Shown here piece by piece: positions 1 to 11,263 of a stretch of DNA of 64,000 nucleotides (within the stretch, counting starts at the first letter, position 1; each line of letters begins with the position of its first letter). The stretch covers positions 2,480,001-2,544,000 of the forward strand of contig CP089930.1 of assembly GCA_021307345.1 (NCBI GenBank). Direction: 5' to 3'. Source of the DNA: Escherichia coli (GTDB taxonomy: Bacteria > Pseudomonadota > Gammaproteobacteria > Enterobacterales > Enterobacteriaceae). The notes under the pieces are model-generated. The model ran no database searches. It saw only the letters and a program-made list of their open reading frames with translations, and was not told where the DNA came from. The translations under genes and the position numbers were made by a program.

Positions 1-570
<570 letters not shown>

Positions 571-705
571 CATCTTTTATCGGAGACCGGAAGAGTTTAG
601 TGCGTTTTTTGTAAAATAATGCGCTTAAGAGAAGTAAGGTGAGGTAGAAATTATTCAATCAATGAAAGTGAACAGGATATCCATTCACGTGAGTAGCAAT
701 AAATG

Positions 706-735
706 TTGACAAAATGTGGCGTGGATCACTATAAT
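706..735 (+). promoter_or_regulatory. metY operon promoter
   Basis: A perfect -35 (TTGACA, 706-711) and perfect -10 (TATAAT, 730-735) are separated by 18 bp. It drives metY and can read through weak terminators into rimP-nusA-infB. A consensus promoter fits a highly expressed stable RNA. Confidence 0.85.
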
Positions 736-827
736 GACCGCAGATTTTACGTCCCGTCTCGGTACACCAAATCCCAGCAGTATTTGCATTTTTTACTCAA
801 AACGAGTAGAATTTGCCACGTTTCAGG

Positions 828-904
<77 letters not shown>

Positions 905-1025
905 CTTTCCCTTAGAGTTCTTTTTCAAATATACTGTGAAGACTTCGGCCTTCGTAGTGGGATTTGAAAAAATCCTTCTGGAAAGTGCTCCAGACCGCAT
1001 TTGCGGTTATAGGGTTCAGTTATAT

Positions 1026-1053
1026 AAAACCCCGATTTATCGGGGTTTTTTGT
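1026..1053 (+). terminator. Terminator after metY
   Basis: A GC-rich hairpin (AACCCCGAT / ATCGGGGTT) is followed by a T run. A second, smaller hairpin (GGGC / GCCC, 1074-1086) with seven T's follows before rimP. Both probably let a fraction of transcription pass, so metY outnumbers the downstream mRNA. Confidence 0.8.
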
Positions 1054-1110
1054 TATCTGACTACAGAATAACTGGGCTTTAGGCCCTTTTTTTATGTCTT
1101 GGGGGTGGGC

Positions 1111-1563
1111 TTGTCCACATTAGAGCAAAAATTAACAGAGATGATTACTGCGCCAGTTGAGGCCCTGGGTTTTGAACTGGTTGGCATCGAGTTTATTCGC
1201 GGTCGCACATCCACACTGCGCATCTATATTGATAGTGAAGATGGCATCAATGTTGATGATTGTGCTGATGTGAGCCACCAGGTAAGTGCCGTGTTGGATG
1301 TTGAAGATCCCATCACCGTTGCTTATAACCTGGAAGTCTCCTCACCGGGTCTCGATCGCCCACTGTTCACGGCTGAACACTACGCCCGTTTCGTCGGAGA
1401 AGAGGTGACTCTGGTTCTCCGCATGGCGGTACAAAACCGTCGTAAATGGCAGGGCGTTATCAAAGCGGTAGACGGTGAAATGATCACAGTTACCGTCGAA
1501 GGTAAAGATGAAGTGTTCGCGCTGAGTAATATCCAGAAGGCGAACCTGGTTCCCCACTTTTAA
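1111..1563 (+). CDS. rimP: Ribosome maturation factor RimP
   Basis: Cytosolic factor for late assembly of the 30S subunit. The 150-residue product is full length for the family, with an N-terminal alpha/beta domain and a C-terminal small beta-barrel. I chose the TTG at 1111 because GGGGGTGG lies just upstream and the product then starts [11 protein letters not shown], as in the family; the TTG at 1099 in the same frame would add four residues. nusA follows after 27 bp in the same operon. Confidence 0.95.
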
Positions 1564-1590
1564 TAGTCTGGATGAGGTGAAAACCCCGCG

Positions 1591-3078
1591 ATGAACAAAG
1601 AAATTTTGGCTGTAGTTGAAGCCGTCTCCAATGAAAAGGCGCTGCCTCGCGAGAAAATTTTCGAAGCGTTGGAAAGCGCGTTGGCTACAGCAACCAAGAA
1701 AAAATATGAACAAGAGATCGACGTTCGCGTACAGATCGATCGCAAAAGTGGTGATTTTGACACCTTCCGTCGCTGGCTGATTGTTGATGAAGTCACACAG
1801 CCGACCAAAGAAATCACCCTTGAAGCTGCGCGTTTTGAAGATGAAAGCCTGAACCTGGGCGATTACGTTGAAGATCAGATTGAGTCTGTCACCTTTGACC
1901 GCATTACGACCCAGACGGCAAAACAGGTTATCGTGCAGAAAGTTCGTGAAGCCGAACGCGCGATGGTTGTTGATCAGTTCCGTGAACACGAAGGTGAAAT
2001 CATCACCGGCGTGGTGAAAAAAGTAAACCGCGATAACATCTCTCTGGATCTGGGTAACAATGCTGAAGCTGTCATCCTGCGTGAAGACATGCTGCCGCGT
2101 GAAAACTTCCGCCCTGGCGACCGCGTTCGTGGCGTGCTTTATTCCGTTCGCCCGGAAGCGCGTGGCGCGCAGCTTTTCGTCACCCGTTCCAAACCGGAAA
2201 TGCTGATCGAACTGTTCCGCATTGAAGTGCCGGAAATCGGCGAAGAAGTGATTGAAATTAAAGCTGCCGCTCGCGATCCTGGCTCTCGTGCGAAAATCGC
2301 GGTGAAAACCAACGATAAACGTATCGATCCAGTAGGTGCTTGTGTCGGTATGCGTGGTGCCCGTGTTCAGGCAGTTTCCACCGAGCTTGGCGGCGAGCGT
2401 ATCGATATCGTCCTGTGGGATGATAACCCGGCGCAGTTCGTGATCAACGCGATGGCACCGGCAGACGTTGCTTCTATCGTGGTGGATGAAGATAAACACA
2501 CCATGGATATCGCCGTTGAAGCTGGTAATCTGGCGCAAGCAATTGGCCGTAACGGTCAGAACGTGCGTCTGGCTTCGCAGCTGAGTGGTTGGGAACTCAA
2601 CGTAATGACCGTTGACGACCTGCAGGCTAAACATCAGGCGGAAGCACACGCAGCGATCGATACCTTCACCCGTTATCTCGACATTGACGAAGACTTTGCC
2701 ACTGTCCTGGTAGAAGAAGGCTTCTCGACGCTGGAAGAACTGGCCTATGTGCCGATGAAAGAGCTGTTGGAAATTGAAGGCCTTGATGAGCCGACTGTTG
2801 AAGCACTGCGCGAGCGTGCTAAAAATGCACTGGCCACCATTGCACAGGCCCAGGAAGAAAGCCTCGGTGATAACAAACCGGCTGACGATCTGCTGAACCT
2901 TGAAGGGATGGATCGTGATTTGGCATTCAAACTGGCCGCCCGTGGCGTTTGTACGCTGGAAGATCTCGCCGAACAGGGCATTGATGATCTGGCTGATATC
3001 GAAGGGTTGACCGACGAAAAAGCCGGAGCACTGATTATGGCTGCCCGTAATATTTGCTGGTTCGGTGACGAAGCGTAA
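1591..3078 (+). CDS. nusA: Transcription termination/antitermination factor NusA
   Basis: Binds RNA polymerase, promotes pausing and hairpin-dependent termination, and joins antitermination complexes. At 495 residues it is full length. In order it shows an N-terminal polymerase-binding domain (about 1-125), an S1 domain, two KH domains marked by GMRG and GRNG loops, and two acidic C-terminal repeats, each ending in an (L/I)xxIEGL motif. These repeats bind the polymerase alpha CTD and lambda N. infB starts 24 bp downstream. Confidence 0.99.
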   Translation: MNKEILAVVEAVSNEKALPREKIFEALESALATATKKKYEQEIDVRVQIDRKSGDFDTFRRWLIVDEVTQPTKEITLEAARFEDESLNLGDYVEDQIESVTFDRITTQTAKQVIVQKVREAERAMVVDQFREHEGEIITGVVKKVNRDNISLDLGNNAEAVILREDMLPRENFRPGDRVRGVLYSVRPEARGAQLFVTRSKPEMLIELFRIEVPEIGEEVIEIKAAARDPGSRAKIAVKTNDKRIDPVGACVGMRGARVQAVSTELGGERIDIVLWDDNPAQFVINAMAPADVASIVVDEDKHTMDIAVEAGNLAQAIGRNGQNVRLASQLSGWELNVMTVDDLQAKHQAEAHAAIDTFTRYLDIDEDFATVLVEEGFSTLEELAYVPMKELLEIEGLDEPTVEALRERAKNALATIAQAQEESLGDNKPADDLLNLEGMDRDLAFKLAARGVCTLEDLAEQGIDDLADIEGLTDEKAGALIMAARNICWFGDEA

Positions 3079-3102
3079 TAAACTGTAGCAGGAAGGAACA
3101 GC

Positions 3103-5775
3103 ATGACAGATGTAACGATTAAAACGCTGGCCGCAGAGCGACAGACCTCCGTGGAACGCCTGGTACAGCAATTTGCTGATGCAGGTATCCGGAAGTCTGC
3201 TGACGACTCTGTGACTGCACAAGAGAAACAGACTTTAATTGACCACCTGAATCAGAAAAATTCAGGGCCGGACAAATTAACGCTGCAACGTAAAACACGT
3301 AGCACCCTTAACATTCCTGGTACCGGTGGAAAAAGCAAATCGGTACAAATCGAAGTCCGCAAGAAACGCACCTTTGTGAAACGTGATCCGCAAGAGGCTG
3401 AACGCCTTGCAGCGGAAGAGCAAGCGCAGCGTGAAGCGGAAGAGCAAGCCCGTCGTGAGGCAGAAGAATTGGCCAAACGCGAGGCGCAACAAAAAGCTGA
3501 ACGTGAGGCCGCAGAACAAGCTAAACGTGAAGCCGCTGAACAAGCGAAACGTGAAGCTGCGGAAAAAGACAAAGTGAGCAATCAACAAGACGATATGACT
3601 AAAAACGCCCAGGCTGAAAAAGCCCGCCGTGAGCAGGAAGCTGCAGAGCTCAAGCGTAAAGCTGAAGAAGAAGCGCGTCGTAAACTCGAAGAAGAAGCAC
3701 GTCGCGTTGCTGAAGAAGCACGTCGTATGGCGGAAGAAAACAAATGGACTGATAGCGCGGAACCGACCGAAGATTCCAGCGATTATCACGTTACAACCTC
3801 TCAACATGCTCGCCAGGCAGAAGACGAAAGCGATCGTGAAGTCGAAGGCGGCCGTGGCCGTGGTCGTAACGCGAAAGCAGCGCGTCCGAAAAAAGGCAAC
3901 AAACACTCTGAATCTAAGGCCGATCGCGAAGAAGCGCGCGCAGCAGTACGTGGCGGTAAAGGCGGAAAACGCAAAGGTTCTTCACTGCAGCAGGGCTTCC
4001 AGAAGCCAGCTCAGGCCGTTAACCGTGACGTGGTGATCGGTGAAACCATCACCGTTGGCGAACTGGCGAACAAGATGGCGGTTAAAGGCTCTCAGGTCAT
4101 CAAAGCGATGATGAAACTGGGCGCAATGGCAACCATCAACCAGGTCATCGACCAGGAAACCGCACAGCTGGTTGCCGAAGAGATGGGTCACAAAGTTATC
4201 CTGCGTCGTGAAAACGAACTGGAAGAAGCGGTAATGAGCGACCGTGATACTGGCGCTGCGGCTGAACCGCGCGCGCCGGTCGTGACCATCATGGGTCACG
4301 TTGACCACGGTAAAACCTCCCTGCTGGACTACATTCGTTCAACGAAAGTGGCCTCTGGCGAAGCAGGTGGCATTACCCAGCACATCGGTGCATACCACGT
4401 TGAAACTGAAAACGGCATGATCACCTTCCTGGACACCCCGGGGCACGCCGCGTTTACTTCAATGCGTGCACGTGGTGCGCAGGCAACGGATATCGTAGTT
4501 CTGGTTGTCGCTGCAGATGACGGCGTAATGCCGCAGACCATTGAAGCAATCCAGCACGCGAAAGCGGCGGGTGTGCCGGTTGTGGTTGCTGTGAACAAAA
4601 TCGATAAGCCAGAAGCCGATCCGGATCGCGTTAAGAACGAACTGTCCCAGTACGGCATTCTGCCGGAAGAGTGGGGCGGTGAAAGCCAGTTCGTACACGT
4701 ATCTGCAAAAGCAGGTACAGGTATCGACGAACTGCTGGATGCGATCCTGCTGCAGGCTGAAGTTCTGGAACTGAAAGCCGTGCGTAACGGGATGGCGAGC
4801 GGTGCGGTTATCGAATCCTTCCTCGATAAAGGCCGTGGTCCGGTTGCAACTGTACTGGTACGTGAAGGTACTCTGCACAAGGGCGACATCGTTCTGTGTG
4901 GCTTCGAATACGGTCGTGTTCGTGCAATGCGTAACGAACTCGGTCAGGAAGTGCTGGAAGCAGGCCCGTCCATTCCGGTGGAAATCCTTGGCCTGTCCGG
5001 TGTTCCGGCTGCGGGTGACGAAGTTACCGTTGTTCGTGACGAGAAGAAAGCTCGTGAAGTTGCACTGTACCGTCAGGGCAAATTCCGTGAAGTTAAACTG
5101 GCGCGTCAGCAGAAATCTAAACTCGAGAACATGTTCGCCAACATGACCGAAGGCGAAGTTCATGAAGTGAACATCGTACTGAAGGCTGACGTTCAGGGTT
5201 CTGTGGAAGCGATTTCCGATTCCTTGCTGAAACTGTCTACTGACGAAGTTAAAGTGAAGATCATCGGTTCTGGCGTAGGTGGTATCACCGAAACCGACGC
5301 GACCCTGGCGGCTGCATCCAACGCGATTCTGGTTGGCTTCAACGTTCGTGCTGATGCCTCTGCGCGTAAAGTGATTGAAGCGGAAAGCCTGGATCTGCGT
5401 TACTACTCCGTCATCTATAACCTGATCGATGAAGTTAAAGCGGCGATGAGCGGTATGCTGTCTCCGGAACTGAAACAGCAGATCATCGGTCTGGCAGAAG
5501 TGCGTGACGTGTTCAAATCACCGAAATTCGGCGCCATCGCAGGCTGTATGGTTACCGAAGGTGTGGTTAAACGTCACAACCCGATCCGCGTTCTGCGCGA
5601 CAACGTGGTTATCTACGAAGGCGAGCTGGAGTCCCTGCGCCGCTTCAAAGATGACGTTAACGAAGTCCGTAACGGTATGGAATGTGGTATCGGCGTTAAG
5701 AACTACAACGACGTCCGCACTGGCGATGTGATCGAAGTATTCGAAATCATCGAGATTCAGCGTACGATTGCCTAA
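3103..5775 (+). CDS. infB: Translation initiation factor IF-2
   Basis: GTPase that brings initiator fMet-tRNA to the 30S subunit and promotes 50S joining. At 890 residues it matches the long enterobacterial form. It has an N-terminal IF2N domain, a charged coiled-coil region of Glu/Ala/Arg/Lys repeats (about 105-215), a second IF2N domain, then the G domain with [13 protein letters not shown] and NKID, and C-terminal domains that bind fMet. The gene also encodes two shorter forms from in-frame internal starts (listed separately). Sharing an operon with metY ties tRNA and factor supply. Confidence 0.99.
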   Translation: MTDVTIKTLAAERQTSVERLVQQFADAGIRKSADDSVTAQEKQTLIDHLNQKNSGPDKLTLQRKTRSTLNIPGTGGKSKSVQIEVRKKRTFVKRDPQEAERLAAEEQAQREAEEQARREAEELAKREAQQKAEREAAEQAKREAAEQAKREAAEKDKVSNQQDDMTKNAQAEKARREQEAAELKRKAEEEARRKLEEEARRVAEEARRMAEENKWTDSAEPTEDSSDYHVTTSQHARQAEDESDREVEGGRGRGRNAKAARPKKGNKHSESKADREEARAAVRGGKGGKRKGSSLQQGFQKPAQAVNRDVVIGETITVGELANKMAVKGSQVIKAMMKLGAMATINQVIDQETAQLVAEEMGHKVILRRENELEEAVMSDRDTGAAAEPRAPVVTIMGHVDHGKTSLLDYIRSTKVASGEAGGITQHIGAYHVETENGMITFLDTPGHAAFTSMRARGAQATDIVVLVVAADDGVMPQTIEAIQHAKAAGVPVVVAVNKIDKPEADPDRVKNELSQYGILPEEWGGESQFVHVSAKAGTGIDELLDAILLQAEVLELKAVRNGMASGAVIESFLDKGRGPVATVLVREGTLHKGDIVLCGFEYGRVRAMRNELGQEVLEAGPSIPVEILGLSGVPAAGDEVTVVRDEKKAREVALYRQGKFREVKLARQQKSKLENMFANMTEGEVHEVNIVLKADVQGSVEAISDSLLKLSTDEVKVKIIGSGVGGITETDATLAAASNAILVGFNVRADASARKVIEAESLDLRYYSVIYNLIDEVKAAMSGMLSPELKQQIIGLAEVRDVFKSPKFGAIAGCMVTEGVVKRHNPIRVLRDNVVIYEGELESLRRFKDDVNEVRNGMECGIGVKNYNDVRTGDVIEVFEIIEIQRTIA
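3574..3597 (+). promoter_or_regulatory. Internal translation starts for short IF-2 forms
   Basis: An in-frame GTG at 3574 is codon 158 and an ATG at 3595 is codon 165. In K-12 these are the documented starts of IF2-beta and IF2-gamma, which lack the first IF2N domain. Both codons and their surroundings ([13 protein letters not shown]) are intact here, so all three isoforms are expected. Confidence 0.8.
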
Positions 5776-5787
5776 GGTTGATTGGGT

Positions 5788-5864
5788 GTAGGCCGGATAA
5801 GGCGTTTGAGTCACTTCCGGCAGCCGTTGCCTGATGTGACGCTGGCGCGTCTTATCAGGCCTAC
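5788..5864. repeat. REP/BIME element between infB and rbfA
   Basis: Two inverted REP units (GTAGGCCGGATAAGGCG ... CTTATCAGGCCTAC) form a long imperfect palindrome in the transcribed spacer. Such elements fold in the mRNA and can slow 3' exonucleases, and they can bind DNA gyrase or IHF. Confidence 0.85.
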
Positions 5865-5895
5865 GTGAACAGCCCTTCCACCTGAAATTAATTTT

Positions 5896-5921
5896 AAAAA
5901 GGGGCTTATGGCCCCTTTTTT
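5896..5921 (+). terminator. Hairpin with T run upstream of rbfA
   Basis: AAAAGGGGC / GCCCCTTTT hairpin followed by T's, 17 bp before the rbfA start. It resembles a rho-independent terminator inside the operon, so it probably only partly reduces read-through into rbfA-truB. Confidence 0.65.
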
Positions 5922-5937
5922 GTCAGGAGAATTTATT

Positions 5938-6339
5938 ATGGCGAAAGAATTTGGTCGCCCGCAGCGCGTAGCGCAGGAAATGCAAAAAGAGATCGCTCTC
6001 ATCCTGCAACGCGAAATTAAAGATCCTCGTCTGGGCATGATGACCACCGTTTCCGGTGTCGAAATGTCTCGTGACCTGGCGTATGCCAAAGTGTATGTCA
6101 CTTTCCTCAACGACAAAGATGAAGATGCGGTAAAAGCGGGCATCAAAGCGTTGCAGGAAGCCTCTGGTTTCATCCGCAGCCTGCTGGGCAAAGCGATGCG
6201 TCTGCGTATCGTGCCGGAACTGACCTTCTTCTACGACAACTCATTGGTTGAAGGGATGCGAATGTCAAACCTGGTGACCAGCGTGGTCAAACATGACGAA
6301 GAACGTCGTGTTAACCCGGACGACAGCAAGGAGGACTAA
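5938..6339 (+). CDS. rbfA: Ribosome-binding factor A
   Basis: Cold-shock factor that binds the 30S subunit near the 5' helix of 16S rRNA and is needed for late maturation. The product is 133 residues, a single KH-type domain with a charged C-terminal tail ([14 protein letters not shown]). The ATG at 5938 has AGGAG upstream and gives the family start [10 protein letters not shown]; a longer in-frame extension from 5908 runs through the hairpin and is rejected. Its stop codon shares a base with the truB start (TAATG), so translation is coupled. Confidence 0.97.
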
Positions 6340-7283
6340 TGAGTCGTCCTCGTCGTCGCGGTCGCGACATTAACGGCGTTTTGTTGCTGGATAAACCGCA
6401 GGGTATGTCCAGCAACGATGCGCTGCAAAAGGTGAAACGGATTTATAACGCCAACCGTGCCGGGCATACCGGTGCGCTGGATCCGCTGGCGACCGGCATG
6501 TTACCGATTTGCCTTGGGGAAGCGACGAAGTTTTCCCAGTATCTGCTGGACTCCGACAAACGTTATCGGGTGATTGCGCGTCTTGGGCAGCGTACCGATA
6601 CTTCCGACGCTGACGGACAAATCGTTGAGGAGCGTCCGGTAACCTTTAGTGCAGAGCAACTGGCGGCAGCACTGGATACGTTCCGTGGCGATATCGAACA
6701 GATCCCTTCGATGTATTCGGCGCTGAAATATCAGGGCAAAAAACTGTATGAGTACGCGCGTCAGGGCATTGAAGTCCCACGCGAAGCGCGTCCGATTACC
6801 GTTTATGAATTGCTGTTTATTCGTCATGAAGGCAATGAGCTGGAGCTGGAAATTCATTGCTCAAAAGGCACCTATATCCGCACTATCATTGACGACCTGG
6901 GGGAAAAACTCGGCTGTGGCGCGCATGTTATTTACCTGCGCCGTCTGGCGGTAAGTAAATATCCAGTCGAACGGATGGTGACTCTGGAACATCTGCGTGA
7001 ATTGGTTGAGCAAGCTGAACAGCAAGAGATTCCGGCGGCACAATTGCTTGATCCATTATTGATGCCAATGGACAGTCCAGCTTCGGACTACCCGGTAGTG
7101 AATCTTCCGTTAACATCTTCTGTTTACTTCAAAAATGGTAACCCGGTTCGTACATCTGGTGCGCCGCTGGAAGGACTGGTTCGTGTTACAGAAGGTGAGA
7201 ACGGCAAGTTTATCGGTATGGGCGAAATTGACGATGAAGGCCGTGTCGCGCCTCGTCGCCTGGTGGTTGAATACCCGGCGTAA
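6339..7283 (+). CDS. truB: tRNA pseudouridine-55 synthase
   Basis: Converts U55 in the T-loop of tRNAs to pseudouridine and acts as a tRNA folding chaperone. It is 314 residues and full length. The catalytic Asp48 is in the motif [12 protein letters not shown], and a C-terminal PUA-like domain covers roughly residues 250-314. It overlaps the rbfA stop by one base. An rpsO promoter lies immediately downstream. Confidence 0.98.
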   Translation: MSRPRRRGRDINGVLLLDKPQGMSSNDALQKVKRIYNANRAGHTGALDPLATGMLPICLGEATKFSQYLLDSDKRYRVIARLGQRTDTSDADGQIVEERPVTFSAEQLAAALDTFRGDIEQIPSMYSALKYQGKKLYEYARQGIEVPREARPITVYELLFIRHEGNELELEIHCSKGTYIRTIIDDLGEKLGCGAHVIYLRRLAVSKYPVERMVTLEHLRELVEQAEQQEIPAAQLLDPLLMPMDSPASDYPVVNLPLTSSVYFKNGNPVRTSGAPLEGLVRVTEGENGKFIGMGEIDDEGRVAPRRLVVEYPA

Positions 7284-7294
7284 TGTTAACCGTC

Positions 7295-7323
7295 TTGCGA
7301 TAACAGGTCGCTACGAGTAGAAT
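7295..7323 (+). promoter_or_regulatory. rpsO promoter
   Basis: -35 TTGCGA (7295-7300), 17-bp spacer, -10 TAGAAT (7318-7323), just after truB and about 110 bp before rpsO. The position fits the known main promoter of the rpsO-pnp unit. Confidence 0.7.
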
Positions 7324-7335
7324 ACTGCCGCTTAA

Positions 7336-7701
<366 letters not shown>

Positions 7702-7717
7702 TTCTTGCGAGTTTCAG

Positions 7718-7746
7718 AAAAGGGGCCTGAGTGGCCCCTTTTTTCA
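7718..7746 (+). terminator. rpsO terminator
   Basis: AAAAGGGGCC / GGCCCCTTTT hairpin followed by T's, 17 bp after the rpsO stop. It separates most rpsO mRNA from pnp. Confidence 0.9.
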
Positions 7747-7816
7747 AGCTAACGGCAGCAATTCACTGGAAACTAATGTATTGTTGCTATGAATGATCTT
7801 CCGTTGCAGAGGTTCG

Positions 7817-7874
7817 CGCGGCTAATGAGAGGCTTTACCCACATCAGGCTGGGTTAGGGTTGTCATTAGTCGCG
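7817..7874 (+). promoter_or_regulatory. pnp leader hairpin (RNase III site)
   Basis: A 12-bp stem (CGCGGCTAATGA at 7817-7828 with TCATTAGTCGCG at 7863-7874, one G-U pair) closes a long loop 74 bp before pnp. In E. coli, RNase III cuts this stem and PNPase then degrades the leader duplex to repress its own synthesis. Confidence 0.8.
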
Positions 7875-7947
7875 AGGATGCGCAGAAGATCGGGTATTAA
7901 CACCAGCGCCGTTAAGGTGCTGTCTAAGAAAGAGAAAGGATATTACA

Positions 7948-10083
7948 TTGCTTAATCCGATCGTTCGTAAATTCCAGTACGGTCAACACACCGTAACTCT
8001 GGAAACTGGCATGATGGCGCGTCAAGCCACTGCCGCTGTTATGGTTAGTATGGATGACACTGCGGTATTCGTTACCGTTGTTGGTCAGAAAAAAGCCAAA
8101 CCAGGTCAGGATTTCTTCCCACTGACCGTTAACTATCAGGAGCGTACCTACGCTGCTGGTCGTATCCCGGGTAGCTTCTTCCGTCGTGAAGGCCGCCCAA
8201 GCGAAGGCGAAACCCTGATCGCGCGTCTGATTGACCGCCCGATTCGCCCGCTGTTCCCGGAAGGCTTCGTCAACGAAGTTCAGGTTATCGCCACCGTGGT
8301 TTCTGTTAACCCGCAGGTTAACCCGGATATCGTCGCGATGATTGGTGCTTCTGCAGCACTGTCTCTGTCTGGTATTCCGTTCAATGGTCCGATTGGTGCT
8401 GCCCGTGTGGGTTACATCAATGATCAGTACGTATTGAACCCGACCCAGGACGAGCTGAAAGAGAGCAAACTGGATCTGGTTGTTGCGGGTACTGAAGCCG
8501 CTGTACTGATGGTTGAATCTGAAGCTGAACTGCTGAGCGAAGACCAGATGCTGGGCGCAGTGGTGTTCGGTCATGAACAACAGCAGGTTGTTATTCAGAA
8601 CATCAATGAACTGGTGAAAGAAGCCGGTAAACCGCGTTGGGACTGGCAGCCGGAGCCGGTAAACGAAGAGCTGAACGCACGCGTTGCTGCACTGGCTGAA
8701 GCTCGTCTGAGCGATGCTTACCGCATCACCGACAAACAAGAGCGTTATGCGCAGGTTGACGTGATCAAATCTGAAACCATCGCGACGCTGCTTGCTGAAG
8801 ACGAAACCCTGGACGAAAACGAACTGGGTGAAATTCTGCACGCTATCGAGAAAAACGTTGTTCGTAGCCGCGTACTGGCAGGCGAACCGCGTATCGACGG
8901 TCGTGAAAAAGATATGATCCGTGGTCTGGATGTCCGTACTGGCGTGCTGCCGCGTACTCACGGTTCTGCGCTGTTCACCCGTGGTGAAACTCAGGCGCTG
9001 GTTACCGCAACGCTGGGTACTGCACGTGACGCGCAGGTTCTTGATGAACTGATGGGCGAGCGTACCGATACCTTCCTGTTCCACTACAACTTCCCTCCGT
9101 ACTCCGTAGGCGAAACTGGCATGGTCGGTTCTCCGAAGCGTCGTGAAATTGGTCACGGTCGTCTGGCGAAGCGTGGCGTGCTGGCTGTAATGCCGGATAT
9201 GGACAAATTCCCGTACACCGTACGTGTTGTGTCTGAAATCACCGAATCCAACGGTTCCTCTTCTATGGCTTCCGTGTGCGGCGCTTCTCTGGCGCTGATG
9301 GACGCAGGTGTGCCGATCAAAGCCGCCGTTGCGGGTATCGCAATGGGTCTGGTGAAAGAAGGCGACAACTACGTTGTACTGTCTGACATTCTGGGTGACG
9401 AAGACCATCTGGGCGATATGGACTTCAAAGTTGCGGGTTCCCGCGACGGTATCTCTGCATTGCAGATGGATATCAAAATTGAAGGTATCACCAAAGAGAT
9501 CATGCAGGTTGCGCTGAACCAGGCTAAAGGTGCGCGTCTGCATATCCTGGGCGTAATGGAACAGGCGATCAACGCGCCACGTGGCGATATCTCTGAGTTC
9601 GCTCCGCGTATCCATACCATCAAGATCAACCCGGACAAGATCAAAGACGTTATCGGTAAAGGCGGTTCTGTTATCCGTGCCCTGACCGAAGAAACCGGCA
9701 CAACCATCGAAATCGAAGATGACGGTACTGTGAAGATCGCAGCGACCGACGGCGAGAAAGCGAAACATGCTATTCGTCGTATCGAAGAGATCACTGCAGA
9801 AATCGAAGTGGGCCGCGTCTACAATGGTAAAGTGACCCGTATCGTTGACTTTGGCGCATTTGTTGCCATCGGTGGCGGTAAAGAAGGTCTGGTACACATC
9901 TCTCAGATCGCTGACAAACGCGTTGAGAAAGTGACCGATTACCTGCAGATGGGTCAGGAAGTGCCGGTGAAAGTTCTGGAAGTTGATCGCCAGGGCCGTA
10001 TCCGTCTGAGCATTAAAGAAGCGACTGAGCAGTCTCAACCTGCTGCAGCACCGGAAGCTCCGGCTGCTGAACAGGGCGAGTAA
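7948..10083 (+). CDS. pnp: Polynucleotide phosphorylase
   Basis: Phosphorolytic 3'-5' exoribonuclease and core partner in the RNA degradosome. At 711 residues it is full length: two RNase PH domains separated by a helical domain, then a KH domain ([10 protein letters not shown]) and an S1 domain near the C-terminus. Translation starts at TTG 7948, preceded by an AAGGA ribosome site, and yields [13 protein letters not shown], as in the known protein. The leader hairpin points to self-repression through RNase III. Confidence 0.99.
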   Translation: MLNPIVRKFQYGQHTVTLETGMMARQATAAVMVSMDDTAVFVTVVGQKKAKPGQDFFPLTVNYQERTYAAGRIPGSFFRREGRPSEGETLIARLIDRPIRPLFPEGFVNEVQVIATVVSVNPQVNPDIVAMIGASAALSLSGIPFNGPIGAARVGYINDQYVLNPTQDELKESKLDLVVAGTEAAVLMVESEAELLSEDQMLGAVVFGHEQQQVVIQNINELVKEAGKPRWDWQPEPVNEELNARVAALAEARLSDAYRITDKQERYAQVDVIKSETIATLLAEDETLDENELGEILHAIEKNVVRSRVLAGEPRIDGREKDMIRGLDVRTGVLPRTHGSALFTRGETQALVTATLGTARDAQVLDELMGERTDTFLFHYNFPPYSVGETGMVGSPKRREIGHGRLAKRGVLAVMPDMDKFPYTVRVVSEITESNGSSSMASVCGASLALMDAGVPIKAAVAGIAMGLVKEGDNYVVLSDILGDEDHLGDMDFKVAGSRDGISALQMDIKIEGITKEIMQVALNQAKGARLHILGVMEQAINAPRGDISEFAPRIHTIKINPDKIKDVIGKGGSVIRALTEETGTTIEIEDDGTVKIAATDGEKAKHAIRRIEEITAEIEVGRVYNGKVTRIVDFGAFVAIGGGKEGLVHISQIADKRVEKVTDYLQMGQEVPVKVLEVDRQGRIRLSIKEATEQSQPAAAPEAPAAEQGE

Positions 10084-10092
10084 GGTTGCCAT

Positions 10093-10122
10093 TTGCCCTC
10101 CGCTGCGGCGGGGGGCTTTTAA
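10093..10122 (+). terminator. Hairpin after pnp
   Basis: GCCCTCCGC / GCGGGGGGC-type GC-rich hairpin followed by TTTT. It probably protects or ends the pnp mRNA before nlpI. Confidence 0.6.
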
Positions 10123-10191
10123 CCGGGCAGGACGCCTTGTTAGCAACCGGGAACAGGACGTTCATTCAACCGTGGTCTTCGGGAGTGGGAA

Positions 10192-11076
10192 ATGAAGCCT
10201 TTTTTGCGCTGGTGTTTCGTTGCGACAGCACTTACGCTTGCAGGATGCAGTAATACTTCCTGGCGTAAAAGTGAAGTCCTCGCAGTGCCATTGCAACCGA
10301 CTTTACAGCAGGAAGTGATTCTGGCACGTATGGAACAGATCCTTGCCAGTCGGGCTTTAACCGATGACGAGCGCGCACAGCTTTTATATGAGCGCGGAGT
10401 GTTGTATGATAGTCTCGGTCTGAGGGCATTAGCGCGTAACGATTTTTCGCAGGCGCTGGCAATCCGACCGGATATGCCTGAAGTATTCAATTACTTAGGC
10501 ATATATTTAACGCAGGCAGGCAATTTTGATGCTGCCTATGAAGCGTTTGATTCTGTACTTGAGCTTGATCCAACTTACAACTACGCGCACTTGAATCGCG
10601 GGATCGCATTATATTACGGCGGTCGTGACAAGTTAGCGCAAGATGATCTGCTGGCGTTTTATCAAGACGATCCCAATGATCCTTTCCGTAGTCTGTGGCT
10701 TTATCTCGCCGAGCAGAAGCTCGATGAGAAGCAGGCTAAAGAAGTGTTGAAACAGCACTTCGAAAAATCGGACAAGGAGCAGTGGGGATGGAACATTGTC
10801 GAGTTCTACCTGGGCAACATTAGCGAACAAACGTTAATGGAAAGGCTCAAGGCGGACGCAACGGATAACACCTCGCTCGCTGAGCATCTCAGTGAAACCA
10901 ACTTCTATTTAGGTAAGTACTACCTAAGTCTGGGGGATTTGGACAGCGCCACGGCACTGTTCAAACTGGCGGTTGCCAACAACGTTCATAACTTTGTTGA
11001 GCACCGATACGCATTGTTGGAATTATCGCTCCTGGGCCAGGACCAAGATGACCTGGCAGAATCGGACCAGCAATAG
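10192..11076 (+). CDS. nlpI: Lipoprotein NlpI, TPR protein
   Basis: Outer-membrane lipoprotein that acts as an adaptor for the protease Prc and scaffolds peptidoglycan endopeptidases such as MepS. It is 294 residues with a type II signal peptide ending in the lipobox LAGC, Cys19 being the lipidation site. Several TPR helices follow (for example around [20 protein letters not shown]). It lies 108 bp after pnp in the same direction. Confidence 0.97.
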
Positions 11077-11182
11077 CTGACGTACACATCAGCCCGTAAT
11101 CTTATTTGATTGCCATCACCTTAACGGGTGAGGGCGTTGTTGTTCGTTAATACACCTACTTTGAGCCGGTTCACACTTTTCA

Positions 11183-11263
11183 ATGAAAATTGCTGATCAA
11201 TTTCATGATGAGTTATGTAGACTGGCCGCCATTAATTTTGAGGCACACGTACTACATGGCTGA
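11183..11263 (+). CDS. yrbN: Small protein YrbN overlapping deaD
   Basis: A 26-codon ORF reading [16 protein letters not shown] then [10 protein letters not shown]. It is an experimentally known small protein of E. coli. Its last eight bases overlap the deaD start (ATGGCTGA), so its translation probably affects initiation on deaD. There is no recognised domain. Confidence 0.8.

Larger units (their letters stand above)
7718..7891 (-). ncRNA. sraG: SraG small RNA (antisense to the pnp leader)
   Basis: K-12 encodes SraG on the strand opposite rpsO-pnp in this exact interval. The rpsO and pnp spacing is identical here, so I transferred the position by offset from the pnp start as I remember it. 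The ends are therefore approximate. The RNA would overlap the pnp leader and the rpsO terminator. Confidence 0.5.

Noticed and set aside
1342-3222. A 626-codon ORF antisense to rimP-nusA
   Set aside because: It is a shadow of nusA codon bias; its Phe/His/Asn-rich product has no family features and no ribosome site.
3383-4036. Lys/Arg-rich short ORFs in other frames of infB
   Set aside because: They come from the repetitive GAA/GCT/CGT codons of the IF-2 coiled-coil region.
7924-10146. A 740-codon ORF antisense to pnp
   Set aside because: It mirrors the whole of pnp in the complementary frame, with the same Phe/Thr/Arg-rich composition as other antisense shadows.
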